From positions 63,071,804 to 63,135,803 of the forward strand of contig OZ038479.1 in the NCBI GenBank assembly GCA_964036315.1: 64,000 bases of DNA, written 5' to 3'. The notes below the pieces were generated by a model. It worked only from the letters and a program-made list of their open reading frames with translations. It was not told the origin of the DNA and searched no databases. Shown here piece by piece: positions 22,363 through 35,700 of the stretch. How positions within the stretch are numbered: position 1 is the stretch's first letter; the number at the start of each line of letters is the position of its first letter. The stretch comes from Acanthosepion esculentum. Its lineage: Eukaryota; Mollusca; Cephalopoda; Sepiida; Sepiidae. A program made the position numbers and the translations under genes.

Positions 22363-22382
22363 AACCGACTCATAGTGTCACA

Positions 22383-22930
22383 AAGGAAACAAATGAAAAT
22401 ATTGCATATTTTGATCTTTTTCAAATGAAAATGCTGAAAACAAATGAAAATATTGCATATTTTGATCTTTTTCAATTGAAAAAGAAGAAAACAAATGAAA
22501 ATATTGCATATTTTGATGTTCTTCAAATGAAAATGCTGAAAACAAATGAAAATATTGCATATTTTGATATTTTTCAATTGAAAAGGAAGAAAACAAATGA
22601 AAATATTGCATATTTTAATCTTTTTCAAATGAAAATGCTGAAAACAAAAGAAACTATTGCATATTTGAACATTTTCAATTGACATGCAAGAAAACAAATG
22701 AAAATATTGCATATTTTGATCTTTTTCAAATGAAAATGCTTAATAAAAATGAATATATTGCATATTTTGATCTTTTTCAATTTTAAATGCTGAAAACAAA
22801 TGAAAATATTGCATATTTTTATTTTTTTGATTGAAAAGGAAGAAAACAAATGAAATTATTGCATATTTTGATATTTTACAATTGAAAAGGAAGAAAACAA
22901 ATGAAAATTTTGCATATTTTGATATTTTTC
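22383..22930. repeat. Last 51-bp monomers before the satellite switch (array L3)
   Basis: About 11 monomers, mainly alternating 'aaaatgctg' and 'aaaggaag' types like those left of the solo LTR, showing the LTR landed inside one array. The last units degrade: one has aagaaaacaaatgaaattattg, and the final one (about 22905-22955) has 'aaagagaaaagctag' followed by 'aaaacatattga', a hybrid with the satellite to the right. Confidence 0.9.
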
Positions 22931-23815
22931 AAAGAGAAAAGCTAGAAAACATATTGAAATATTGAATCTTTTGTTATTTTGCAATAAAAAGTTAGAATGC
23001 AAATAGAAATACTGCATATTGTTATATTTTTCTAGAGAAAAGTTTGAAAACCTATTGAAATATTGCATCTTTTGTTATTTTGCAATAAAAAAGTTAGAAT
23101 GCAAATAGAAATACTGCATATTGTTATATTTTTCTACAGAAAAGTTAGAAAACCTATTGAAATATTGCATCTTTTGTTATTTTGCAATAAAAAAGTTAGT
23201 ATGCAAATAGAAATATTGCATATTGTTATATTTTTCAAAGAGAAAAGTTAGAAAACATATTGAAATATTGCATGTTTTTTTATTTGCAATAAAAAAGTTA
23301 GAATGCAAATAGAAATATTGTATATTGTTATATTTTTCTAGAGAAAAGTTAGAAAACATATTGAAATATTGCATCTTTTGTTATTTTGCAATAAAAAAGT
23401 TAGAATGCAAATAGAAATACTGCATATTGTTATATTTTTCTAGAGAAAAGTTAGAAAACATATTGAAATATTGCATCTTTTGTTATTTTGCAATAAAAAA
23501 GTTAGAATGCAAATAGAAATACTGCATATTGTTATAATTTTCTAGAGAAAAGTTAGAAAACATATTGAAATATTGCATCTTTTGTTATTTTGCTATAAGA
23601 ATGTTAGAATGCAAATAGAAAGAGTCCATATTGTTATATTTTTCTAGAGAAAAGTTAGAAAACCTATTGAAATATTGCATCTTTTGTTATTTTGCAATAA
23701 AAAAGTTAGAATGCAAATAGAAATACTGCATATTGTTATATTTTTCAATAGAAAAGTTAGAAAACATATTGAAATATTGCATCTTTTGTTATTTTGCAAT
23801 AACAAAGTTAGAATG
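22931..23815. repeat. Divergent edge dimers of array R
   Basis: The first eight or so dimers carry variants absent or rare deeper in the array: aaatagaaatactgcatatt where the bulk has aataggaatgctgcatatt, and tttttctagagaaaagttag where the bulk has tttttcaatagaaaagttag. One unit has catgtttttttatttgcaat. From about 23820 the bulk form begins with gctgcatattttg plus a T run. Confidence 0.85.
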
Positions 23816-23819
23816 CAAA

Positions 23820-26800
23820 TAGCAATGCTGCATATTTTGTTTTTTTTTCAATAGAAAAGTTAGAAAACATATTGAAATATTGCATCTTTTGTTATTTTGC
23901 AATAAAAAAGTTAGAATGCAAATAGGAATGCTGCATATTGTTATATTTATCAATAGAAAAGTTAGAAAACATATTGAAATATTGCATCTTTTCTTATTTT
24001 GCAATAACAAAGTCAGAATGCAAATAGGAATGCTGCATATTGTTATATTATTCAATAGAAAAGTTAGAAAACATATTGAAATATTGCATCTTTTGTTATT
24101 TTGCAATAAAAAAGTTAGAATGCAAATAGGAATGCTGCATATTTTGTTTTTTTTTCAATAGAAAAGTTAGAAAACATATTGTAATATTGCATCTTTTGTT
24201 ATTTTGCAATAAAAAAGTTAGAATGCAAATAGGAATGCTGCATATTGTTATATTTTTCAATAGAAAAGTTAGAAAACATATTGAAATATTGCATCTTTTG
24301 TTATTTTGCAATAAAAAAGTTAGAATGCAAATAGGAATACTGCATATTGTCATATTTTTCAGTAGAAAAGTTAGAAAACATATTGAAATATTGCATCTTT
24401 TGTTATTTTGCAATAAAAAAGTTAGAATGCAAGTAGGAATGCTGCATATTTTGTTTTTTTTTCAATAGAAAAGTTAGAAAACATATTGAAATATTGCATC
24501 TTTTGTTATTTTGCAATAACAAAGTTAGAATGCAAATAGGAATGCTGCATATTGTTATATTTATCAATAGAAAAGTTAGAAAACATATTGAAATATTGCA
24601 TCTTTTGATATTTTGCAATAAAAAAGTTAGAATGCAAATAGGAATGCTGCATATTTTGTTTTTTTTTTCAATAGAAAAGTTAGAAAACATATTGAAATAT
24701 TGCATCTTTTGTTATTTTGCAATAACAAAGTTAGAATGCAAATAGGAATGCTGCATATTGTTATATTTATCAATAGAAAAGTTAGAAAACATATTGAAAT
24801 ATTGTATCTTTTCTTATTTTGCAATAACAAAGTCAGAATGCAAATAGGAATGCTGCATATTGTTATATTTTTCAATAGAAAAGTTAGAAAACATATTGAA
24901 ATATTGCATCTTTTGTTATTTTGCAATAAAAATGTTAGAATGCAAATAGGAATGCTGTATATTTTGTTATATTTTTCAATATAAAAGTTAGAAAACATAT
25001 TGAAATATTGCATCTTTTGTTATTTTGCAATAAAAAAGTTAGAATGCAAATAGGAATGCTGCATATTTTGGTATTTTTACAATAGAAAAGTTAGAAAACA
25101 TATTGAAATATTGCATCTTTTGTTATTTTGCAATAAAAAAGTTAGAATGCAAATAGGAATGCTGCATATTGTTATATTTTTCAATAGAAAAGTTAGAAAA
25201 CATATTGAAATATTGCATCTTTTGTTATTTTGCAATAAAAAAGTTAGAATGCAAATAGGAATGCTGCATATTTTGGTATTATTCAATAGCAAAGTTAGAA
25301 AACATATTGAAATATTGCATCTTTTGTTATTTTGCAATAAAAAAGTTAGAATGCAAATAGGAATGCTGTATATTTTGTTATATTTTTCAATAGAAAAGTT
25401 AGAAAACATATTGAAATATTGCATCTTTTGTTATTTTGCAATAAAAAAGTTAGAATGCAAATAGGAATGCTGCATATTTTGGTATTTTTACAATAGAAAA
25501 GTTAGAAAACATATTGAAATATTGCATCTTTTGTTATTTTGCAATAAAAAAGTTAGAATGCAAATAGGAATACTGCATATTGTCATATTTTTCAGTAGAA
25601 AAGTTAGAAAACATATTGAAATATTGCGTCTTTTGTTATTTTGCAATAAAAAAGTTAGAATGCAAGTAGGGATCTGCATATTTTGTTTTTTTTTCAATAG
25701 AAAAGTTAGAAAACATATTGAAATATTGCATCTTTTGTTATTTTGCAATAACAAAGTTAGAATGCAAATAGGAATGCTGCATATTGTTATATTTATCAAT
25801 AGAAAAGTTAGAAAACATATTGAAATATTGCATCTTTTGATATTTTGCAATAAAAAAGTTAGAATGCAAATAGGAATGCTGCATATTTTGTTTTTTTTTT
25901 CAATAGAAAAGTTAGAAAACATATTGAAATTTTGCATCTTTTGTTATTTTGCAATAACAAAGTTAGAATGCAAATAGGAATGCTGCATATTTTGTTTTTT
26001 TTTCAATAGAAAAGTTAGAAAACATATTGAAATATTGCATCTTTTGTTATTTTGCAATAAAAAAGTTAGAATGCAAATAGGAATGCTGCATATTGTTATA
26101 TTTATCAATAGAAAAGTTAGAAAACATATTGAAATATTGCATCTTTTCTTATTTTGCAATAACAAAGTCAGAATGCAAATAGGAATGCTGCATATTGTTA
26201 TATTATTCAATAGAAAAGTTAGAAAACATATTGAAATATTGCATCTTTTGTTATTTTGCAATAAAAAAGTTAGAATGCAAATAGGAATGCTGCATAATTT
26301 GTTTTTTTTTCAATAGAAAAGTTAGAAAACATATTGTAATATTGCATCTTTTGTTATTTTGCAATAAAAAAGTTAGAATGCAAATAGGAATGCTGCATAT
26401 TGTTCTATTTTTCAATAGAAAAGTTAGAAAACATATTGAAATATTGCATCTTTTGTTATTTTGCAATAAAAAAGTTAGAATGCAAATAGGAATACTGCAT
26501 ATTGTCATATTTTGCAGTAGAAAAGTTAGAAAACATATTGAAATATTGCGTCTTTTGTTATTTTGCAATAAAAAAGTTAGAATGCAAGTAGGAATGCTGC
26601 ATATTTTGTTTTTTTTTTCAATAGAAAAGTTAGAAAACATATTGAAATATTGCATCTTTTGTTATTTTGCAATAACAAAGTTAGAATGCAAATAGGAATG
26701 CTGCATATTGTTATATTTATCAATAGAAAAGTTAGAAAACATATTGAAATATTGCATCTTTTGATATTTTGCAATAAAAAAGTTAGAATGCAAATAGGAA

Positions 26801-26915
26801 TGCTGCATATTTTGTTTTTTTTTTCAATAGAAAAGTTAGAAAACATATTGAAATTTTGCATCTTTTGTTATTTTGCAATAACAAAGTTAGAATGCAAATA
26901 GGAATGCTGCATATT
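23820..26915. repeat. Higher-order repeat in R, period about 2155 bp
   Basis: The stretch from about 23827 recurs from about 25982, offset 2155 bp. Shared variants in order: T-run b half, 'tttatcaatag', 'cttttcttattttgcaataa' with 'aaagtcag', 'tattattcaatag', T-run, 'catattgtaatattgc' (24181 and 26336), then 'gtcatattt' with a cag-tag b half. The period is close to 21 dimers. Copies diverge after about 24760/26915. Confidence 0.8.
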
Positions 26916-29748
26916 TTGTTTTTTTTTCAATAGAAAAGTTAGAAAACATATTGAAATATTGCATCTTTTGTTATTTTGCAATAAAAAAGTTAGAATGCAA
27001 ATAGGAATGCTGCATATTTTGTTTTTTTTTCAATAGAAAAGTTAGAAAACATATTGTAATATTGCATCTTTTGTTATTTTGCAATAAAAAAAGTTAGAAT
27101 GCAAATAGGAATGCTGCTTATTTTGGTATTATTCAATAGAAAAGTTAGAAAACATATTGAAATATTGCATCTTTTGTTATTTTGCAATAAAAAAGTTAGA
27201 ATGCAAATAGGAATGCTGCATATTTTGGTATTTTTCAATAGAAAAGTTAGAAAACATATTGAAATATTGCATCTTTTGTTATTTTGCAATAAAAAAGTTA
27301 GAATGCAAATAGGAATGCTGCATATTTTGGTATTATTCAATAGAAAAGTTAGAAAACATTGAAATATTGCATCTTTTGTTATTTTGCAATAAAAAAGTTA
27401 GAATACAAATTGGAATGCTGCATATTTTGGTATTATTCAATAGAAAAGTTAGAAAACATATTGAAATATTGCATCTTTTGTTATTTTGCAATAAAAAAGT
27501 TAGAATACAAATTGGAATGCTGCATATTTTGGTATTATTCAATAGAAAAGTTAGAAAACATATTGAAATATTGCATCTTTTGTTATTTTGCAATAAAAAA
27601 GTTAGAATGCAAATAGGAATGCTGTATATTTTGTTATATTTTTCAATAGAAAAGTTAGAAAACATATTGAAATATTGCATCTTTTGTTATTTTGCAATAA
27701 AAAAGTTAGAATGCAAATAGGAATGCTGCATATTTTGGTATTTTTACAATAGAAAAGTTAGAAAACATATTGAAATATTGCATCTTTTGTTATTTTGCAA
27801 TAAAAAAGTTAGAATGCAGATAGGAATGCTGCATATTATTATATTTTTCAATAGAAAAGTTAGAAAACATATTGAAATATTTCATCTTTTGTTATTTTGC
27901 AATAAAAAAGTTAGAATGCAAATAGGAATACTGCATATTGTCATATTTTTCAGTAGAAAAGTTAGAAAACATATTGAAATATTGCGTCTTTTGTTATTTT
28001 GCAATAAAAAAGTTAGAATGCAAGTTGGAATGCTGCATATTTTGTTTTTTTTTCAATAGAAAAGTTAGAAAACATATTGAAATTTTGCATCTTTTGTTAT
28101 TTTGCAATAACAAAGTTAGAATGCAAATAGGAATGCTGCATATTTTGTTTTTTTTTCAATAGAAAAGTTAGAAAACATATTGAAATATTGCATCTTTTGT
28201 TATTTTGCAATAAAAAAGTTAGAATGCAGATAGGAATGCTGCATATTATTATATTTTTCAATAGAAAAGTTAGAAAACATATTGAAATATTGCATCTTTT
28301 GTTATTTTGCAATTAAAAAGTTAGAATGCAAATAGGAATGCTGCATATTGTGTTTTTTTTTCAATAGAAATGTTAGAAAACATATTGAAATATTGCATCT
28401 TTTGTTATTTTGCAATAAAAAAGTTAGAATGCAAATAGGAATGCTGCATATTTTGGTATTATTCAATAGAAAAGTTAGAAAACATATTGAAATATTGCAT
28501 CTTTTGTTATTTTGCAATAAAAAAGTTAGAATGCAAATAGGAATGCTGTATATTTTGTTATATTTTTCAATAGGAAAGTTAGAAAACATATTGAAATATT
28601 GCATCTTTTGTTATTTTGAAATAAAAAAGTTAGAATGCAAATAGGAATGCTGCATATTGTTATATTTTTCAATAGAAAAGTTAGAAAACATATTGAAATA
28701 TTGCATCTTTTGTTATTTTGCTATAAAAAAGTTAGAATGCAAATAGGAATGCTGCATATTTTGTTATATTTTTCAATAGAAAAGTTAGAAAACATATTGA
28801 AATATTTCATCTTTTGTTATTTTGCAATAAAAAAGTTAGAATGCAGATAGGAATGCTGCATATTTTGGTATTTTTACAATAGAAAAGTTAGAAAACATAT
28901 TGAAATATTGCATCTTTTGTTAGTTTGCAATAAAACAGTTAGAATGCAAATAGGAATGCTGCATATTGTTATATTTTTCAATAGAAAAGTTAGAAAACGT
29001 ATTGAAATATTGCATCTTTTTTTCTTTTTCAATAAAAAAGTTAGAATGCAAATAGGAATGTTGCATATTGTTATATTTTTCCATAGAAAAGTTAGAAAAC
29101 ATATTGAAATATTGCATCTTTTGATATTTTGCAATAAAAAAGTTAGAATGCAAATAGGAATGCTGCATAGTGTTATATTTTTCAATAGAAAAGTTAGAAA
29201 ACATATTGAAATATTGCATCTTTTGTTATTTTGCAATAACAAAGTTAGAATGCAAATAGGAATGCTGCATATTTTGTTTTTTTTTCAATAGAAAAGTTAG
29301 AAACCATATTGAAATATTGCATCTTTTGTTATTTTGCAATAACGAAGTTAGAATGCAAATAGGAATGCTGCATATTGTTATATTTATCAATAGAAAAGTT
29401 AGAAAACATATTGAAATATTGCATCTTTTGTTATTTTGCAATAAAAAAGTTAGAATGCAAATAGGAATGCTGCATATTGTTATATTTATCAATAGAAAAG
29501 TTAGAAAACATATTGAAATATTGCATCTTTTGTTATTTTGCAATAACAAAGTTAGAATGCAAATAGGAATGCTGCATATTGTTATATTATTCAATAGAAA
29601 AGTTAGAAAACATATTGAAATATTGCATCTTTTGTTATTTTGCAATAAAAAAGTTAGAATGCAAATAGGAATGCTGCATATTTTGTTTTTTTTTCAATAG
29701 AAAAGTTAGAAAACATATTGTAATATTGCATCTTTTGTTATTTTGCAA

Positions 29749-32700
29749 TAAAAAAAGTTAGAATGCAAATAGGAATGCTGCTTATTTTGGTATTATTCAA
29801 TCGAAAAGTTAGAAAACATATTGAAATATTGCATCTTTTGTTATTTTGCAATAAAAAAGTTAGAATGCAAATAGGAATGCTGCATATTTTGGTATTTTTC
29901 AATAGAAAAGTTAGAAAACATATTGAAATATTGCATCTTTTGTTATTTTGCAATAAAAAAGTTAGAATGCAAATAGGAATGCTGCATATTGTGTTTTTTT
30001 TTCAATAGAAAAGTTAGAAAACATATTGAAATATTGCATATTTTGTTATTTTGCAATAAAAAAGTTAGAATGCAAATAGGAATGCTGCATATTGTGTTTT
30101 TTTTTTCAATAGAATAGTTAGAAAACATATTGAAATATTGCATCTTTTGTTATTTTGCAATAAAAAAGTTAGAATGCAAATAGGAATGCTGCATATTTTG
30201 GTATTATTCAATAGAAAAGTTAGAAAACATATTGAAATATTGCATCTTTTGTTATTTTGCAATAAAAAAGTTAGATTGCAAATAGGAATGCTGTATATTT
30301 TGTTATATTTTTCAATAGAAAAGTTAGAAAACATATTGAAATATTGCATCTTTTCTTATTTTGCAATAAAAAAGTTAGAATGCAAATAGGAATGCTGCAT
30401 ATTGTTATATTTTTCAATAGAAAAGTTAGAAAACATATTGAAATATTGCATCTTTTGTTATTTTGCTATAAAAAAGTTAGAATGCAAATAGGAATGCTGC
30501 ATATTTTGTTATATTTTTCAATAGAAAAGTTAGAAAACATATTGAAATATTTCATCTTTTGTTATTTTGCAATAAAAAAGTTAGAATGCAGATAGGAATG
30601 CTGCATATTTTGGTATTTTTACAATAGAAAAGTTAGAAAACATATTGAAATATTGCATCTTTTGTTAGTTTGCAATAAAAAAGTTAGAATGCAAATAGGA
30701 ATGCTGCATATTGTTATATTTATCAATAGAAAAGTTAGAAAACATATTGAAATATTGCATCTTTTGTTATTTTGCAATAACAAAGTTAGAATGCAAATAG
30801 GAATGCTGCATATTTTGTTTTTTTTTCAATAGAAAAGTTAGAAAACATATTGAAATATTGCATCTTTTGTTATTTTGCAATAACAAAGTTAGAATGCAAA
30901 TAGGAATGCTGCATATTGTTATATTTATCAATAGAAAAGTTAGAAAACATATTGAAATATTGCATCTTTTGTTATTTTGCAATAAAAAAGTTAGAATGCA
31001 AATAGGAATGCTGCATATTGCTATATTTATCAATAGAAAAGTTAGAAAACATATTGAAATATTGCATCTTTTGTTATTTTGCAATAAAAAAGTTAGAATG
31101 CAAATAGGAATACTGCATATTGTTATATATTTCTGGAGAAAATTTAGAAAACATACTGAAATATTGCATCTTTTGTTATTTTGCAATAAAATTAAGAATG
31201 CAAATAGGAATGCTGCATAATGTCATATTTTTCAAAAGAACAGTTAGAAAACATATTGAAATATTGCATCTTTTGTATTTTGCAATAAAAATGTTAGAAT
31301 GCAAATAGTAATACTGCATATTGTTATATTATTCAATAGAAAAGTTAGAAAACATCTAGAAATATTGCATCTTTTTTATTTTGCAATAAAAAAGTTAGAA
31401 TGCAAATATGAATGCTGCATATTTTGGTATTATTCAATAGAAAAGTTAGAAAACATATTGAAATATTGCATCTTTTGATATTTTGCAATAAAAAAGTTAG
31501 AATGCAAATAGGAATGCTGCATATTTTGTTTTTTTTTTCAATAGAAAAGTTAGAAAACATATTGAAATTTTGCATCTTTTGTTATTTTGCAATAACAAAG
31601 TTAGAATGCAAATAGGAATGCTGCATATTTTGTTTTTTTTTCAATAGAAAAGTTAGAAAACATATTGAAATATTGCATCTTTTGTTATTTTGCAATAAAA
31701 AAGTTACAATGCAAATAGGAATGCTGCATATTGTTATATTTATCAATAGAAAAGTTAGAAAACCTATTGAAATATTGCATCTTTTGTTATTTTGCAATAA
31801 AAAAGTTAGAATGCAAATAGGAATGCTGCATATTTTATTTTTTTTTCAATAGAAAAGTTAGAAAACATATTGTAATATTGCATCTTTTGTTATTTTGCAA
31901 TAAAAAAAGTTAGAATGCAAATAGGAATGCTGCATATTTTTTTTTTTTCAATAGAAATTTAGAAAACATATTGAAATATTGCATCTTTTGTTATTTTGCA
32001 ATAACAAAGTTAGAATGCAAATAGAAATGCTGCATATTGTTATATTTATCAATAGAAAAGTTAGAAAACATATTGAAATATTGCATCTTTTGTTATTTTG
32101 CTATAAAAAAGTTAGAATGCAAATAGGAATGCTGCATATTTTGTTATATTTTTCAATAGAAAAGTTAGAAAACATATTGAAATATTTCATTTTGTTATTT
32201 TGCAATAAAAAAGTTAGAAAGCAGATAGGAATGCTGCATATTTTGTTTTTTTTTTCAATAGAAAAGTTAGAAAACGTATTGAAATATTGCATCTTTTTTT
32301 CTTTTTCAATAACAAAGTTAGAATGCAAATAGGAATGTTGCATATTGTTATATTTTTCAATAGAAAAGTTAGAAAACATATTGAAATATTGCATCTTTTG
32401 ATATTTTGCAATAAAAAAGTTAGAATGCAAATAGGAATGCTGCATAGTGTTATATTTTTCAATAGAAAAGTTAGAAAACATATTGAAATATTGCATCTCT
32501 TGTTATTTTGCAATAAAAAAGTTAGAATGCAAATAGGAATGCTGCATATTGTTATATTTATCAATAGAAAAGTTAGAAAACATATTGAAATATTGCATCT
32601 TTTGTTATTTTGCAATAACAAAGTTAGAATGCAAATAGGAATGCTGCATATTTTGTTTTTTTTTCAATAGAAAAGTTAGAAAACATATTGAAATATTGCA

Positions 32701-35700
32701 TCTTTTGTTATTTTGCAATAACAAAGTTAGAATGCAAATAGGAATGCTGCATATTGTTATATTTATCAATAGAAAAGTTAGAAAACATATTGAAATATTG
32801 CATCTTTTGATATTTTGCAATAAAAAAGTTAGAATGCAAATAGGAATGCTGCATATTGCTATATTTATCAATAGAAAAGTTAGAAAACATATTGAAATAT
32901 TGCATCATTTGTTATTTTGCAATAAAAAAGTTAGAATGCAAATAGGAATACTGCATATTGTTATATATTTCTGGAGAAAATTTAGAAAACATACTGAAAT
33001 ATTGCATCTTTTGTTATTTTGCAATAAAATTAAGAATGCAAATAGGAATGCTGCATAATGTCATATTTTTCAAAAGAACAGTTAGAAAACATATTGAAAT
33101 ATTGCATCTTTTGTTATTTTGCAATAAAAAGTTAGAATGCAAATAGGAATGCTGCATATTGTTATATTTTTCAATAGAGAAGTTAGAAAACATATAGAAA
33201 TATTGTATCTTTTGTTATTTTGCAATAAAAAAGTTAGAATGCAAATAGGAATGCTGCATATTTTGGTATTATTCAATAGAAAAGTTAGAAAACATATTGA
33301 AATATTGCATCTATTGTTATTTTGCAATAAAAATGTTAGAATGCATATAGGAATGCTGCATATTTTGGTATTATTCAATAGAAATTTAGAAAACATATTG
33401 AAATATTGCATCTTTTGTTATTTTGCAATAAAAAAGTTAGAATGCAAATAGGAATACGGCATATTGTTATATTTTTCAATAGAAAAGTTAGAAAACATAT
33501 TGAAATATTTCATCTTTTGTTATTTTGCAATAAAAAAGTTAGAATGCAAATAGGAATGCTGCATATTGTTATATTTTTCAGTAGAAAAGTTAGAAAACAT
33601 ATTGAAATATTGCATCTTTTGTTATTTTGCAATCAAAAAGTGAGAATGCAAATAGGAATGCTGCATATTTTGTTTTTTTTTTCAATAGAAAAGTTAGAAA
33701 ACGTATTGAAATATTGCATCATTTGTTATTTTGCAATAATAAAGTTAGAATGCAAATAGGAATGCTGCATATTGTTATATTTATCAATAGAAAAGTTAGA
33801 AAACATAATGAAATATTGCATCTTTTGTTATTTTGCAATAAAAAAGTTAGAATGCAAATAGGAATGCTTCATATTTTGTTTTTTTTTCAATAGAAAAGTT
33901 AGAAAACGTATTGAAATATTCCATCTTTTTTTCTTTTTCAATAACAAAGTTAGAATGCAAATAGGAATGCTGTATATTGTTATATTTTTCAATAGAAAAG
34001 TTAGAAAACATATTGAAATATTGCATCTTTTCATATTTTGCAATAAAAAAGTTAGAATGCAAATAGGAATGCTGCATATTTTGTTTTTTTTTTCAATAGA
34101 AAAGTTAGAAAACATATTGAAATATTGCATCTTTTGTTATTTTGCAATAACAAAGTTAGAATGCAAATAGGAATGCTGTATATTGTTATATTTTTCAATA
34201 GAAACGTTAGAAAACATATTGAAATATTGCATCTTTTGATATTTTGCAATAAAAAAGTTAGAATGCAAATAGGAATGCTGCATATTGTTATATTTTTCAA
34301 TAGAAAAGTTAGAAAACATATTGAAATATTGCATCTTTTGTTATTTTGCTATAAAAAAGTTAGAATGCAAATAGGAATGCTGCATATTTTGTTATATTTT
34401 TCAATAGAAAAGTTAGAAAACATATTGAAATATTTCATCTTTTGTTATTTTGCAATAAAAATTTAGAATGCAGATAGGAATGCTGCATATTTTGGTATTT
34501 TTACAATAGAAAAGTTAGAAAACATATTGAAATATTGCATCTTTTGTTAGTTTGCAATAAAAAAGTTAGAATGCAAATAGGAATGCTGCATATTGTTATA
34601 TTTATCAATAGAAAAGTTAGAAAACATATTGAAATATTGCATCTTTTGTTATTTTGCAATAAAAAAGTTAGAATGCAAATAGGAATGCTGTATATTGTTA
34701 TATTTTTCAATAGAAAAGTTAGAAAACATATTGAAATATCGCATCTTTTGATATTTTGCAATAAAAAAGTTAGAATGCAAATAGGAATGCTGCATATTTT
34801 GTTTTTTTTTTTCAATAGAAAAGTTAGAAAACATATTGAAATATTGCATCTTTTGTTATTTTGCAATAACAAAGTTAGAATGCAAATAGGAATGCTGTAT
34901 ATTGTTATATTTTTCAATAGAAAAGTTAGAAAACATATTGAAATATTGCATCTTTTGTTATTTTGCAATAACAAAGTTAGAATGCAAATAGGAATGCTGC
35001 ATATTGTTATATTATTCAATAGAAAAGTTAGAAAACATATTGAAATATTGCATCTTTTGTTATTTTGCAATAAAAAAGTTAGAATGCAAATAGGAATGCT
35101 GCATATTTTGTTTTTTTTTCAATAGAAAAGTTAGAAAACATATTGTAATATTGCATCTTTTGTTATTTTGCAATAAAAAAAGTTAGAATGCAAATAGGAA
35201 TGCTGCTTATTTTGGTATTATTCAATCGAAAAGTTAGAAAACATATTGAAATATTGCATCTTTTGTTATTTTGCAATAAAAAAGTTAGAATGCAAATAGG
35301 AATGCTGCATATTTTGGTATTTTTCAATAGAAAAGTTAGAAAACATATTGAAATATTGCATCTTTTGTTATTTTGCAATAAAAAAGTTAGAATGCAAATA
35401 GGAATGCTGAATATTGTGTTTTTTTTTCAATAGAAAAGTTAGAAAATATATTGAAATATTGCATCTTTTGTTATTTTGCAATAAAAAAAGTTAGAATGCA
35501 AATAGGAATGCTGCTTATTTTGGTATTATTCAATAGAAAAGTTAGAAAACATATTGAAATATTGCATCTTTTGTTATTTTGCAATAAAAAAGTTAGAATG
35601 CAAATAGGAATGCTGCATATTTTGGTATTTTTCAATAGAAAAGTTAGAAAACATATTGAAATATTGCATCTTTTGTTATTTTGCAATAAAAAAGTTAGAA

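Larger units (their letters stand above)
21623..22382 (-). mobile_element. Solo LTR (copy C), complete, 760 bp
   Basis: A full-length LTR from TGTGAGACTACCC to TAGTGTCACA with satellite directly on both sides and no internal retrotransposon sequence. Solo LTRs normally arise by recombination between the two LTRs of one inserted element, which removes the internal part. It shares the TATA-like palindrome, U3 open frame and alternating CA/CG tract with copy A but is much closer to copy B over the shared part. Orientation is given by homology to copies A and B (sense strand minus). Confidence 0.93.
21619..22386. other. Target-site duplication flanking solo LTR C (cagg / aagg)
   Basis: The four bases before the LTR are cagg (21619-21622) and the four after are aagg (22383-22386). 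Removing the LTR and one copy of this 4-bp site leaves aaaaggcaggaaacaaatg, the same length as the consensus segment aaaaggaagaaaacaaatg, so the 51-bp register is restored exactly. This supports a 4-bp target duplication with one later substitution. Confidence 0.65.
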
